From the NCBI RefSeq assembly GCF_003711515.1, contig NW_021167084.1:662621-726620 (forward strand): DNA of 64,000 bases. Direction: 5' to 3'. The notes below the pieces were generated by a model. It worked only from the letters and a program-made list of their open reading frames with translations, searched no databases and was not told the DNA's origin. Source of the DNA: Sodiomyces alkalinus F11. Lineage: Eukaryota > Ascomycota > Sordariomycetes > Glomerellales > Plectosphaerellaceae. Positions 24,513-36,149 of this stretch are shown here, one piece after another; position 1 is the first letter of the stretch; every line of letters starts with the position of its first letter. The position numbers and the translations under genes were made by a program.

Positions 24513-24717
24513 TATTACGGGCTATAGCCCGCGGAATAGTCCCCGGTAATAGCCGGGACTAAGAAGGCACGGATCTCCTAGCAAGGCCCGTGCGATTCTA
24601 CATGTACTTAGCCGCCTACACACCGCGTAGACTTTTCCTTTCCTCCTTTCCTTCCTTAGTTCGAATAATCTATATTTTCGGCCTTAATACGTGAATAACT
24701 TTTGATAAGCCGTCACA
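24513..24717 (+). repeat. 3' LTR of B1
   Basis: 205 bp starting TATTACGGGC (TG changed to TA) and ending CGTCACA, followed by the GGTAG duplication at 24718-24722. Confidence 0.85.
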
Positions 24718-25319
24718 GGTAGTTACGTTAGTCTTTTCTCCTCCCTTAGAGGTCGTAGAAAAGATAGTATTAGGACTAGACGTATCGCCTTTAAAGGAGG
24801 TCGTTATTAGGGCGGAATAGCTAGCCTTATCTCCTCCTTACGAGGTTATAGATAAGGTAATAGTTTCGGACTTAGTCCCTCCTAATATTATAGTAAAAGA
24901 GAATACCCGTCCTATTACTCCTACTCCTTTATCGGGGTCGATATTATCGGATAAAGACTTTAAACGCCTTAGTCTTATAGAGCTAAGAGAGTAGACTCGG
25001 CTACTTAGGGAGATACTCGTACACGGTCGTGCTAATATTATAATCTCCGAACTCTAATAATACGCGGAACGTAGGCAGGCTTTTATGCTTACGGGTATAA
25101 TTATCGCTAGCGTGGTTATAATCGCCGATAACAGCGATAACGATAACGATAATAAGGTTAAGGAGACGGACTCTAACCTATAATAGGGCGATAAGGGTAA
25201 GACTTTTATAGAAATCGATAATCCCGAGGATAACGATTTTAAGGCCGAGGATATTAATCTAGGCTTATATTAAGCGTGGTTAAGGCGCGGGGCTTATCCG
25301 GTCTAAACTAAATCTGACT

Positions 25320-26830
25320 GTTACTCCTTTTTCATTATAGCGATACGATCGCTTATATATCGGTTCCTATATCGTGATAGCACGAAGGTATTTAACGGGC
25401 TATTATTCGTTACTACTAAGCCGAATTTCCCTTCAAACTTATTAAGTGCCCGCGTTTACGCTAATAGTTCTAGAGGTTCCTATAAAGGCTTATAGTATCT
25501 TACCTATTATACTAATACTTTAGATTTTAATCCCCTACCTCGCCTTTTCGTCCTTATATAGAGGATTTCCTTAATTTCCTATTCTTTACTATCGGTTACT
25601 TCTTAAATAAGCGGTAGTTAAGGGTTATCTATTACCTATCCCGGAAAGGGGTTATCGCCCGCGCGACGTAATAAGTCTATATAGAATTAAGGGTAGATCT
25701 ATAATAGCACGGCGAGCTTAACTACGTATAGGCTAATTACCTTTATAACTTAGTATTTATAATAGAGCTAGTCGAGGTTTTATAATAATCGTGGAGTCGA
25801 ATAGTTAGCTAATAATAGCTAGACTAAGTCGTTAACCTTAAAACGCTTAGCCGGTATATAATATTAGTTAGTAGACTCCTTATTTCTAAGCTATATCGAC
25901 ACGATTATAGCCTAGGCGAACTCGGTTATTTCCTATAAGCGGCGTAATAGGTTATAGGACGTTAACACTCTAGGTTCTAAAAGGGGCTCCTCGGTTATCT
26001 AGATCCAATTAACATGGTAGCTATATTCTAAGAAGAAGGGACTAAACCCTATCGCGGAGCTTTTATAGTTATTTAGGGCTAGTTATACTACGGGTAATAG
26101 GCGATCCTAGTTATCCTAAGCGTAATAGATAAAGGCTTATGAATAAGCTTATACTTCTTAGTTTACACGTTCTATTACTTTATCGGTCTAGGGGTAGTAT
26201 ACTATACTAAGCTTATACGATATCGGTATAAGCGTATAAAAGTGCTTCTAGAACCTATTTATCTAGTTTAAGCCTTAGTTACTAATAATCGATTGAGGTA
26301 TTCTATAGAACCGGAAATAATAGTATAGGAACCGTTCCGCGTAAGCTTTAGCTTTTAATATCTTTATCGCTTCTAATATTATAGCCTTAGTTAAACGGTC
26401 TATAATAACCTAAAAGTAGCGCGCCTTTTTCTTGCTAGCTAGTAGTAGGTCCGTTATAAAATCTATTAATAGGTCGCTCCGTATTTATTCTAGTACTAGG
26501 AGGGGGCGTAAAAGGCCTTATTTCGTATTTCTTTATATATACCCTTTTCCGTAGACGTTATAGTTCCGGATAAATCGTCGGATATCCTTATTTATTCTTA
26601 GCGAGAAGAAGCGACGCGTTATTAAGGCGATAGTGTTTTTATATCCGGGGTATCCCCCCGATTACTAAATCGTGAATTAATTAGACGATCCTCCCTCGTA
26701 ATGTTAACCCTTTAGTAGACCCGGGCACCTAAATTCGGTCGCGGAATAGTAGTAACCTAGTCGTAAAAACTAAGCACTTAGCTATTTATAGCTCTAATTC
26801 TAATAATAGTAGGAATTATCGTTTTTTTTC
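25320..26830 (-). pseudogene. Element D pol fragment: integrase and C-terminal region, RIPed
   Basis: Read on the minus strand, FYRIPQSIIS near 26320-26290 and KLSxVYYPxTDKVIERVN near 26220-26150 are the integrase core landmarks of Ty3/gypsy elements (F-G-x-P-x-x-I-x-S-D and Y-H-P-Q-T-D-G-x-x-E-R). A polar C-terminal region follows to about 25320. Stops are TAG/TAA. RT is absent from this piece. Confidence 0.65.
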
Positions 26831-26866
26831 GGTAACCGTAGATAGGGCTCCTTAATATTATTTATC

Positions 26867-27086
26867 GGAATACCGGGGAATCCACCGGGTTCTTATATAT
26901 AGGAGCCGAGGATTCCACGGGGTTTACCCGTGGAATACTTAAGTCCCGGGGGCGCGCCCCCTTAGTTAGACTAGGATATCTTTATTATACCCTGTTTTCT
27001 ATATCTAAAGGTTACCTCTTAAGAAAATTCTGGCTTATAGGTCCTATAGTACTAGCTAGCCAGGGATTTACCAGTTACGTATATTA
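26867..27086. repeat. F repeat, left copy (LTR-like, about 220 bp)
   Basis: Matches 44362-44579 in direct orientation over its whole length, including GGGGAATCC, CTTAAGTCCCGGGGGCGC and CCAGGGATTTACC. It ends TATATTA, which could be an LTR end TTCA after RIP. The 5 bp before it (TTATC) do not match the 5 bp after the right copy (TAGGC), so the pair is not a simple intact insertion. Confidence 0.7.
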
Positions 27087-27733
27087 AATAGTAGTAACTA
27101 AGCTTATAGGTAAGGTTTATATACCGCCGCCCGGCGTAGACTATATATACTAAAACTAAATAGGTATACGGTTTACTAGCGAATACTAGTATACCCGGCA
27201 TAACCGCCCTTAATAGCGCGGACTTTATATACTAAGACTAAATAGACACGAGGCGCGCTAGGCGAAGACGCCTCCCCTTTAATAGGTTTAGGCGTGGAGT
27301 AGTAAAGAGAACCACCGTCCTTTAGTTATATACCGTGGAATATTACCTACCTTTATAATAACTACTAGCCGTAGAACCCGAGCTCCGATACCGCAATAAC
27401 CTTCCTAATAATTACTAATTAGGCGTAGGATAATAACTATACTAACCTATACTAACGCTAAGCGTTTATAACAATCGCTAAAGGGCGTAGGATAGCGACT
27501 ATACTATCCTGTATACTAGCGTCCTCCGTAGAACTAGAGTTCCGAAAGAACTATAAGGCGTATTAACCTCCCCCCCCCTTTTTTTCCGCTATAGTACCGA
27601 GCTACTCGAAAATTCCCCCCTTTTCCTTTTCTCCGTGGAGTATACTAGGGAATCCACGGTTATTAGCTAAGCGTAGGAATAACGCTTATACTAACCTATA
27701 CTAGCACTTACTATAAATTCCTAGCTTTAATAT
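27087..27733. other. Interior of the F-flanked segment, left part; short degenerate repeats
   Basis: No long frame. It contains blocks repeated around 34801-34980, for example the GATAGCGACTATACTATC...GCGTCCTCCGTA region, and a pyrimidine-rich minisatellite copy at 27569-27630. Element B2 is inserted at its right end. Confidence 0.5.
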
Positions 27734-27954
27734 TGTGACGGCTTGTTAAAAGTTATTCACGTATTGAAGCCGAAAATATAGATTATTCGAACTAAGGAGG
27801 GAAAGGAGGAAGGGAAAGGAGGAAGGGAAAAGCCTGCGCGGTGTGCAGACGGCTAAGTACGTATGGAATCGCACGGACCTCGCTTATTAGGGGGTCCGTG
27901 CTTCTTAGTCCCGGCCACTGCCGGGAATTATTCTGCGGGCTATAGCCTGTAATA
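27734..27954 (-). repeat. B2 LTR (3' LTR in element sense)
   Basis: 221 bp starting TGTGACGGCTTG, the reverse complement of the B1 LTR end. It is followed by a C-rich run that is the complement of the polypurine tract. Confidence 0.83.
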
Positions 27955-28639
27955 TACCCCCCCCCCCCGCCGGAGGTAAGGTTGCGGTTATATCGTGGTT
28001 ATACGGTCGTGACCTCGTATTGCCTTAGCCTCCCTGCGTGGAATCTAAAAATAGCTTCCTTTATTCGGCTTTATTAAAGGCTCTTTCGAAGGGAGGTAAT
28101 CCGTAGTAGCTAAGATCCTTTCACGGCTAAAATAGTGTAAAGGAGCTCTTATATAGCGGTGCTATCGCGGGCCCCTCGCCGGCGTGCGTGCTCGTTATAA
28201 ACGATATACCTACCGAATATATAACCGGGGGTTATTCCTTCCACCTAAATAGCGTAGGAAGAGTAGTAAAATAAACCTCCTACTATTCCTCGTTTTTCCC
28301 TATTTTCTTCCCCCTCTATAGCTTCCTTTTAGGTAAGTTTTTCGGGGTTTTTTCTTTTTTTTTTTTTTTAATTAGTTTTTCCACGCTATAAGTAGCCCCG
28401 AGATACTTCGCAGGTCCCGTGGCAGTATAACTAATATCGCTAAGTAATAGCTTATAATTTAAGCCGCCTATATCCTTATTACCGTAAGTTAGTACTTTAT
28501 TTATTTATAGCTTAGTGCCGTAGTTAACCGTTAGTAGATATTAGACTTCGCCTTACCTAGTAAGCGCCCTTATAAGGGTAGTAATAATAATAATATAAGT
28601 TCGCGGCCCCTATTACTATAGGTATAAGGTCGGCCGTAA

Positions 28640-29595
28640 CTAACGATAAGTAGACCCCCCCCCCTGCTAAGAAAAGACGTGCCCCTAAGAACCCCTTAGG
28701 TCCCCGCCGACTCGCCCCCTACGCGTAGTACGCTACCCGGTAGTATAAATAAGAATATAGTGTCGAGTATTACTATTAGTCGGGCCCTAGCGCGGCTAGG
28801 GCCGACGCTAAATACTATAAGTACTCGTGCCGTACTTATAAGTATTCCGAGGTAGGTATACCGGTTATACGTATAGTAACCGCGACTAATAAGCGATATA
28901 GCTCCCGCCCGCTACCCACGAGGCCGCTAACGCCCTATAGGACGCCGCTTGTCTAATAAACGAGGATACCGATAACGAGGATATAAGTTTACACCTATCT
29001 TTCGCTTAGTAACCTTTATACTACTTCTTTTATATAGAATCGTTATTAGTTTTAGGATACTTACGGCTATTTTTAGGTCGCCCTTAGTCTAGCTAAGTTA
29101 GGTAAAAACGTCGCCGCTCCCTCGTTATCCCCCGCTCCTATTATCGCCATTGCCCCCGTTACCGCCCCCGCTCTTATCGCCGCTCCCGCCGCTACTCCCG
29201 CCGCCGCCCCGCCTACTATCGTTATCCCGCTATCCGCCACCGCCTAGCCCTTTACTACTAAGTTTTAGACAGGTATAGTATAAGCTCTTAACGATATCGC
29301 TACCTCTATACGTAGTATAGATAAAACGCTTAAAGAAGTGTCGTAAAAGTTAGAGGATAAGAATAATAACGTTATTATAATATCGTAAGAGGTTTATAAC
29401 CTCTCTTACTCTGTGCGCCGCGTGTATAAGCACTACGTGGCTGTAACCCCCTTAGCTGCTAAGGATAATCCGGGGGTTACTCCTAAGGCTATACTCGCCT
29501 CGGCTCCTCCTTAGGAGGAGTCGTAGGTAAGTGCCGCCGAGGACGGTATAGCCTTATAAGAGGAGGAGCTAAAAAAAGGGGAAATTATTAAATAA
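28640..29595 (+). pseudogene. B2 antisense open frame (opposite to pol), RIPed
   Basis: Plus-strand frame in an otherwise minus-strand element. N-terminal part near 28660-28880 is rich in Cys/Tyr/Arg (KYYKYSCRTYKYSE near 28815-28856), where Tyr codons TAC/TAT alternate with TGC. Then comes a Pro-rich linker (29100-29250), a coiled coil at about 29270-29400 (ALNDIATSIRSIDKTLKEV), and a Glu-rich end near 29570. Same organisation as in B1. Likely a second gene of the element; product unknown. Confidence 0.58.
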
Positions 29596-29999
29596 TAGGT
29601 TCTTTAGGTTATTTTTAGTATTTTCCCACTACTTATAAATTAAGTAGGGCGGGGGTATATCCCTAATATAACTTCGCTCTCGGTTTTTATCCTCCTCGCC
29701 GTCGTATTAGCCTTCTTTCGCGTTTATATCTCCTTCGTATACTATTATAAAGGCCCGTTATTCGACTATACTAGGCCGTGTTTTTTCTCGAATTCGTTAA
29801 GCGCTTATATCTCCCGTAGGCTTTTAAAAGGTTCCCACGTTAGTTCTACGTAACCCTCCTATATACTAGTACTTCCCGGACCTTACCGCGACCTCGCTTT
29901 CGGGTATAGGCGTAAAGGACTTTTTCTACTACTTATTCCTCCTCTCTATCTAGCCTTTCACGGATAGGGAATAGTTAGGGGTCTATTATCGCTTACCCT

Positions 30000-32900
30000 A
30001 ATAAGGGGTCGCGGTCGGCTCGCCGTAAGAGATCCACGTGGAAACGGTTATAGATCGACGAGGGGACGTTTAGTTCTACGATATAGGGGTTAATAACCTT
30101 CGTAACCTTATACTTATAGTAAAGCTAGGTAAGTTTCTTCGACGGCCGTGGTAAGGAGTAATTACCGATATCTAGCTATATAAGGTTATCTTTTCGAATC
30201 TCTTAGTAGGGTAGCGCCGACGGTTTACTAACTCCTCTTAGCGTAGTTATATAACGGCTATCGCGGCTTATATAAACTAGGTGGCTTCCTTAAGGCGACT
30301 TAATAAGTCCTACGTGGAAGCCTCGCGCTTATCGGTCGGTATAGTCTTATTAACTTAAAGAGGATTCGCGTAGTACCCGTGCTATAGGAAGAACGGGCTT
30401 ATTTAGATTATCGAGTTTACCCGGTTATTTAAGGCTAGTTACGCTACTAGTAATAGCGTGTCCTAATTATCTTAGGCATAATAAGTATATACCCGTAAAT
30501 AGGCTTAAACTTCCTGATTAATGTGTTTAGGACCTCCGTCCGTCTACGGGTAGTATATAGTGCTTAGTCGCTATTTAATACCTATAAGTTTATAAAAGTA
30601 TTGCTAAAAGCGGCTAGTCTAGTTTAAGCCTTTATCGCTAATAATAGACTTTAGTATTCCGTAGAACCTATAGTAGTATAGTAAAAACCGTTTAGCGTAG
30701 GCTTTAGTATCTATAGTACTTATCGCTTTAAGCGTTACCGATTTTAAGAGTTAGTCGGTAATCACCTATAGGTATCTATACTTACTCTTATAGGTGGGTA
30801 GTAAATCCGTTATAAAGTCTATCGTGATATTATAGAAGATTTACTCTAGTATAAGGAGTAGGCGTAGTAATCCTCTCTTCGTACCCCTTTATATATAGCT
30901 AGCTTAGTATATATTATAGTTCCGTATAAACCTTTTGATATCTTGATTTATACCGGGCTAAAAAAACTAACGGGCGACTAGGGTAATAGTATTATCCCTG
31001 CCTAGGTATCCGCTTATTACTAAGTCGTGGATCGCTTATACTAGACGGCCTTATAGCGGGTGGCTAACCCTGTCTTCGCTATCCCCTAGCATTTATAGGC
31101 GGTCACGAAATATTAGCCGTCCTTAGTCGATTCCGTACTCGGCGATTTATATTTTAAGCTCTAGCTTAGGGGGAAAACTCTATTCTCCCGCTACTACTAC
31201 GGTAAAGGAACCTTAATAACGCTTATCGGTGGCCCTGGCTTTATCCTATAGTCGCTATAGGTTAGGGTCTACTTCGAAGACTATAGCTAGCTCCGGTAAT
31301 ATTACCCTTACTAGGTATACCCGGGGGGAGATAGCTATATCGGGGATTATCTAGATATACCTCCCCTACTCTTAGATATCGGAAGAATCCTTAGGTATAT
31401 CCTACTCCCGACGTAAGAGCGCATTAGCTACGATATTATCGGCTTCTTATTTATACTCTAATATATAGTCGTACTAAGCGAGCTTAGCCACCTAATAACT
31501 CTAACGCTTAGTTAGGGCCCTTTTAGTTATAAAGTAATCGAGTATTTTATAATCGGAGTAAATCTAAAACAGGCCGCTACCTATAAGCTCGGCTTTCTAA
31601 GCTTATAGGTAGTCTATAATCGCTAGTATCTCCTTATCGTGAATCGGGTAATTATACTCGGCGGAGTTAAGACGGCGTAAGTAGTATATAATAACGTACC
31701 TATATCCTTATTTATCTTCCTATAAGAATACGCTACCTAGCGCGAACCCTAAGTAATCCGTTTCTAGCTAGGTCTTCCTTCTAAGTTACTATTATTATAG
31801 GTAAGGCTCTTCCTAGAACCTCTGCTTTAGCTCCTTAAAGGCTACCTCTTATAGGGGGCCCTAGTAGAATAGGGCGTTCTTCTTCATTAGGGCCGTAAGT
31901 AGCGCTATAACGGCTATAAAGTCGCGGATAAATATTCTATAGATGTTAGCGAACCCTAGGAAACTTCGCACGCTAATTGCAGAGACTAACGCTTCCTATT
32001 CTACGATAGCCTTAAGTTTCTTAGGGTCGTAAAATACCCCTTTTTCCGCCATAACGATAAACCCTAGGTATTTAACCGTCTTAACGCTAAAGTCGTACTT
32101 CTTCGGGTTATGGTTTAGTCTAGCGTTTATAAGGGTATTAAGTACTCGCCGTATCTTCTCCTTATAGTCCTTATAAGATCCGTTTAAGTAGATTAGGACG
32201 TTATCTATATACGCAGAGACGAAATCGTTAAGGAACTCCCGTAGCGATAAGTTAATATATCGCTAGAACGTTATAGGCGCGCCGGTTAACCTAAAAGGGT
32301 ATACTAGCTACTCGAATAGTCTAAATTAAGTATAGAATATAGTCTTATACTTATACCTAGGAGCTATCCGTATCTTATAGAAGGCGGCGATAACGTCTAA
32401 TTTAGTAAACCACTTCGCCTTAGCTAGGTTATATAGGGTCTTTATAATTAGGGGGAGTAGGTAGCGATCTTACTAAGTAATCGTATTTAGGGCGCGGTAG
32501 TCGTAGTAAAATCGGAGGCCGCCACCTAGCTTTTTTATAAATAGCACGGGCGCGGCGGCCCCTAAGCTACTCGTATAAATAAATCACTTATCTATTAAGT
32601 CCATTATCGTCTTCCGTAATATAAAGAGCTCTTTATATAATATATTATAGAGCGGGCCCTATAATACGGCTTATTCCTTACTACTATTATTCTTCTATAA
32701 GTAGACTTCGTGGTTAGTATTAGGTCGGTATAGGGGTAGGCGTATAGAGTACGAGGGCGTAAATAAGTCCCCGAACTCTTATATAATACCCTTAGGGATA
32801 TATTCTCGCGGGTTTATTAGTTCCTTCGCGCTTAGGGCCTTTTCGATATCTTTTAACGATATAGCCCGTAAGCCCTCTTCCTATCTTTTTCCTCTCCGGT

Positions 32901-34440
32901 GCCGTAGTCGTTTATATAGCCCTATAAACACGGACCCTATTATTAGTGCTATAGTGCAGATCTCTTATACTACTTTTAGCTCCTTTTCGCTTTAGAGTCG
33001 GATATCGATATCGGCTACTCCGTAATAGAGCCTTTATTCCTTAGCGTGGAGGACTATATCGTTACGTTCTATCTATAGGAGCCTAAGGAAGAGATCCTAA
33101 TCGAGACCTAGTATTATATACACGAAAACACGCTCGGTATACCCTTATATATCTAGCGTAAAGACTATAATACTAGCGCTACTAGCTAGTTTAGTCTTAT
33201 CCGAGAAGCCTTTTAGTAGTTATTTCTTCTTATCGATTAATAGTAAACGTATTTTTTGAGTAAACTTCTTATTTATAGCGGTATAGTAGTTATAACCTAT
33301 ATCTATAAAAGCGTTTATTAACCTACTATTATTAATTCTTACTTAGATTAATACTAACTCGCTCCGTAATAGCAGTTTAAACTCCTCCTACTCGTGTTAC
33401 TCTCGCGCTATCGGCTCCGGTACCCGATTTCGTACTAAAGCTACTCTTTTTCCGAGTCTTCGGTATCTTCGGGAACGTTTTCGGATTCCTCCTCTTAAGG
33501 GGATATTCAGGCTACTATATCCTTCTTACTTTTATAGTGCCGTTAGACGTGGCCCTTTTTTTAGTAGTTCTAATATATAATATTCGCGTAGCGGTTAGGT
33601 TTCTCTTAGGTGCCCTTAGACTCGCCGACCTTATTAACTCTACCTATAGCGATATCGCCGTTAGCGTCCTTAGCTAGTTTACGGGCGGCGGGAATTAGTC
33701 GATACGACTTATTAATACCTTTTTATCTCCACGCGATTATCTATACTTTATCGACCTACTTAGAGTAAATATTAGGGAGATCGGCTACTACTAGGCTATT
33801 ATATAGCCTATCGTTTAGGGCGCTATCGAGGAACGATATCTTAATATAGTCTACCTAATCGTGGCCTCCTACTTACGCTAGGTTCCTTTTAAAGGTCAGT
33901 AGGAAGCGTGTAAAAGGCTAATCGGGTTTTTGCTTTATCGCTCTAAGGGTATTAGTAGTATAGCCTTATTCGTTATAGTCCTTATACGTACGGTCGATAT
34001 AGGCTATAAATTCCTCCGGGTTAAATTTACCGTTTATGCCTCTGTTACCGAAGAAGGTGCTAATCACCTACTAAGGCTAGGTGTCTAAGCACGCGTTAAT
34101 TAAGTACCACGCCTCCTTATTACTACGGAATAGCGGCCTATTAAGTTTAAGTTTTAGTTATATAGCCTAGGACTAAGCGGTGTATTCTATACGTTTTCCA
34201 CTAAATTTTATAGGAACGGCGACCTGCTATATCCGGTATAAGAGTATAGGTGCCGGCGGCGGTAGCGGAATAGGTATAGTAGTCTCTGCCTCTAATAGCC
34301 TAGGTAAGGGTAAAGGCGTAACGACTAGGGTAGGTATCGGGTACGTAGTGGGTACGAGGTACGGGTTAAGTTAAGACCTTTTAAAGGCTATTTATAGGCT
34401 AGCGATTATATTATAAATAGGGGCGATATATATCCTTACC
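30000..34440 (-). pseudogene. B2 gag-pol, RIPed
   Basis: Mirror image of B1 gag-pol. Integrase near 30450-31100 (a YYP-type motif with TDGG near 30540), RNase H near 31600-31680, RT near 31980-32650 with Y-I-D-N at about 32205, protease near 33260-33320, zinc knuckle near 33530-33570, gag to about 34440. All are interrupted by stops of the TAG/TAA type on the coding strand. Confidence 0.7.
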
Positions 34441-34590
34441 GCTTCCTATATGCGTTATAACACGCGTTCGTCGATCTCGTTATACGAGGTCCCTACGACT
34501 TACCCTTAGCCCCTTAGTAGGCTCGGGGCGAAGTAGCCGGGACCTCCTTCTATATAAGCATTAAAGCTTATAATCTTATAAGTTCGAATA

Positions 34591-34798
34591 TATAACGGCT
34601 TATTAAAAGTTATTCATGTATTAAGGCCGAAAATATAGATTATTCAAACTAAGGAGGGAAAGGAGGAAGGGAAAAGCCTGCGCGGTGTATAGGCGGCTAA
34701 GTACGTATAGAATCGCACGGACCTTGCTCACTAGGGGGTCCGTGCTTCTTAGTCCTGGCTACTACCAGGGACTATTCTACGGGCTATAGCCCGTAATA
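34591..34798 (-). repeat. B2 LTR (5' LTR in element sense)
   Basis: 208 bp starting TATAACGGCTTATT and ending GCCCGTAATA, followed by the AATAT duplication. Confidence 0.83.
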
Positions 34799-34986
34799 AA
34801 TATAATACTAATCTTCTTAATAATCGTTAAAGATAACCGTTTTAACGATCGCTAAGGGTATAGGATAGCGACTATATTATTCTATATACCCGCGTCCTCC
34901 GTAAACCCGAGCTCCGGTAAAAGAATTACGGGCCGTATTAGTAATCCCCCCCTTTTACCGTGGCACCGAGCCACTTAATAATTTTC
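34799..34986. other. Interior of the F-flanked segment, middle part, with minisatellite copy
   Basis: Lies between B2 and C. It begins with the right AATAT duplication of B2, repeats the GATAGCGACTATA...GCGTCCTCCGTAAAC block found near 27490-27530, and ends in the pyrimidine/CCGAGCCACT minisatellite (34944-34986), into which element C inserted. Confidence 0.5.
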
Positions 34987-35209
34987 TATTAAGGAATAGG
35001 CTATAATACTAGGGAAAAGATACACCGTAACGGATAGTATTATTCGGACTTAATAGTCGTATAATATAAGGACTTTAACTTAAGGAGGAAAAGGGGACTT
35101 TTCCCCCTTTACGCTAATATAGTAATTTAGTCTCGCTAAGTGCTTAGCGATCTAAGCGTATCCCCGATTATATATAGTGCTAATCTATAGTACCACTTAG
35201 TTCCTTATA
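34987..35209 (-). repeat. Element C LTR (3' in element sense)
   Basis: 223 bp starting TATTAAGGAATAGG and ending TTCCTTATA. Nearly identical to 42481-42703. Confidence 0.82.
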
Positions 35210-36149
35210 CTGCCCCCTCTTTAACGGAGCTAGTCCCTTAGGCCTATTCTATCCTCCTACCGGGCAGGGCGTGTATATAACTTTAGCTTTATACGAAGTC
35301 CGCTATCCGGTTAGCGCTTATAATTAGTCGGTATCGGTAAGGCTACGTACCTCCTTCTAAATATCACGATTTCTTTCCACGTATTATTAGGTAATCGGTA
35401 AACCGTTAGCGGTAATTACATAGCTAACTCGCTTACTAATTATTATTCTCTTTTTAGCGTCCCGCGTAATAGCCGGCGATTACTTACTGCGTTTTATAAT
35501 ATCGCGCTTATCGTTATACCTTCCTTTATTATCGTAGTGTATAGTGTTACTAAATTTATTCTTACCGTTCTTTATACTTACTCCCTCTCCGGCCGGATTC
35601 GTAACTAAGGCGACCGTTCGCCTTATAGATAAAAGTTCTTATGGTTTTCCTATAGTTATTCTTCTCTTCTTCCTTCTCCTTACGTAATCTTTATTCTTTA
35701 TATTACGTTTAGGTTTATTATATCTTTATATTTATATTTATATTACCACCGAATAGTCGTTAATATTTGTATTTTATTTTTCTAGCGTTAAATAATTGCT
35801 AATATATCTTTTTTACTCGGCGTTACCCGAGAGTTATATTATATACCCTATAATACCGATAATAGGTAGCTAAGGAGCTTTTCTAATAATCCGCCTTATA
35901 GTTATTATATAGCTTCCCTAGCTACCGATATTTACATAGATTATATTAACCACTCTAACTCTAATATATATAAGTGCGTTATTTATCTTTATTTACACTA
36001 GGCGTGTATATCTATAAGTTTATCCTTACCTTCGCCGAGTATTTAGCTTCTAAAGTGTTTAGATTCCGGACGGTCTTCTAGGAGCTGCCTAGACTATTTA
36101 GAATATTACTATTAGCGTCCTTTAGAAAGAGGCCGATAAAAAGCTAACG

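Larger units (their letters stand above)
17645..24717 (+). mobile_element. Ty3/gypsy retrotransposon B, copy B1, full length
   Basis: 7,073 bp bounded by LTRs at 17645-17848 and 24513-24717, with 5-bp target duplications GGTAG. Order on the plus strand: gag, zinc knuckle, protease, RT, RNase H, integrase. An antisense frame then lies between pol and the 3' LTR. A run of G (24501-24510) just before the 3' LTR fits a polypurine tract. The RT motif Y-I-D-D is still intact (20234-20245), but other stops and the Cys-to-Tyr knuckle make it inactive. It is inserted into the antisense frame of element D. B2 at 27734-34798 is an inverted copy with a different target duplication, so the two are separate insertions. 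Confidence 0.88.
16990..25306 (+). pseudogene. Antisense open frame of element D, interrupted by element B1
   Basis: The exons here are simply the two flanks of the B1 insertion: about 16990-17644 and 24723-25306, joined through AAG GTA G|TT ACG. The frame is preserved across the junction and through about 1.2 kb, broken only by TAG/TAA. Near 17100-17280 it has a Cys/Tyr-rich stretch in which several Tyr codons TAC/TAT probably were Cys, like a small zinc-binding domain. Then come degenerate repeats containing L-V-x-S-P-P around the junction, and an acidic Asp/Asn-rich tail. Function unknown. Confidence 0.55.
16440..26866 (-). mobile_element. Ty3/gypsy-type element D (minus), split by insertion of element B1 and cut at its 5' side
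   Basis: Pol of D (integrase and C-terminal part) is on the minus strand at 25320-26830. Its antisense frame lies on the plus strand in two pieces, about 16990-17644 and 24718-25306, which join in frame if B1 and one copy of its GGTAG target duplication are removed. RT, RNase H and gag are missing: the sequence stops at the F repeat at 26867. The left limit near 16440 is where coding-like sequence ends, and no LTR was delimited. The integrase text differs from A and C, so D is a separate family. Confidence 0.6.
27734..34798 (-). mobile_element. Ty3/gypsy retrotransposon B, copy B2, full length, inverted relative to B1
   Basis: 7,065 bp with LTRs at 27734-27954 and 34591-34798, and a 5-bp target duplication AATAT (27729-27733 and 34799-34803). 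All parts are the mirror of B1: a C run (PPT complement) after the left LTR, the additional frame on the plus strand at 28640-29595, and pol and gag on the minus strand (about 30000-33400 and 33450-34440). The RT motif reads Y-I-D-N (near 32205), so unlike B1 the second catalytic Asp is lost. The left LTR contains a short internal duplication of GGAAAGGAGGAAGG, explaining its greater length. Confidence 0.87.
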
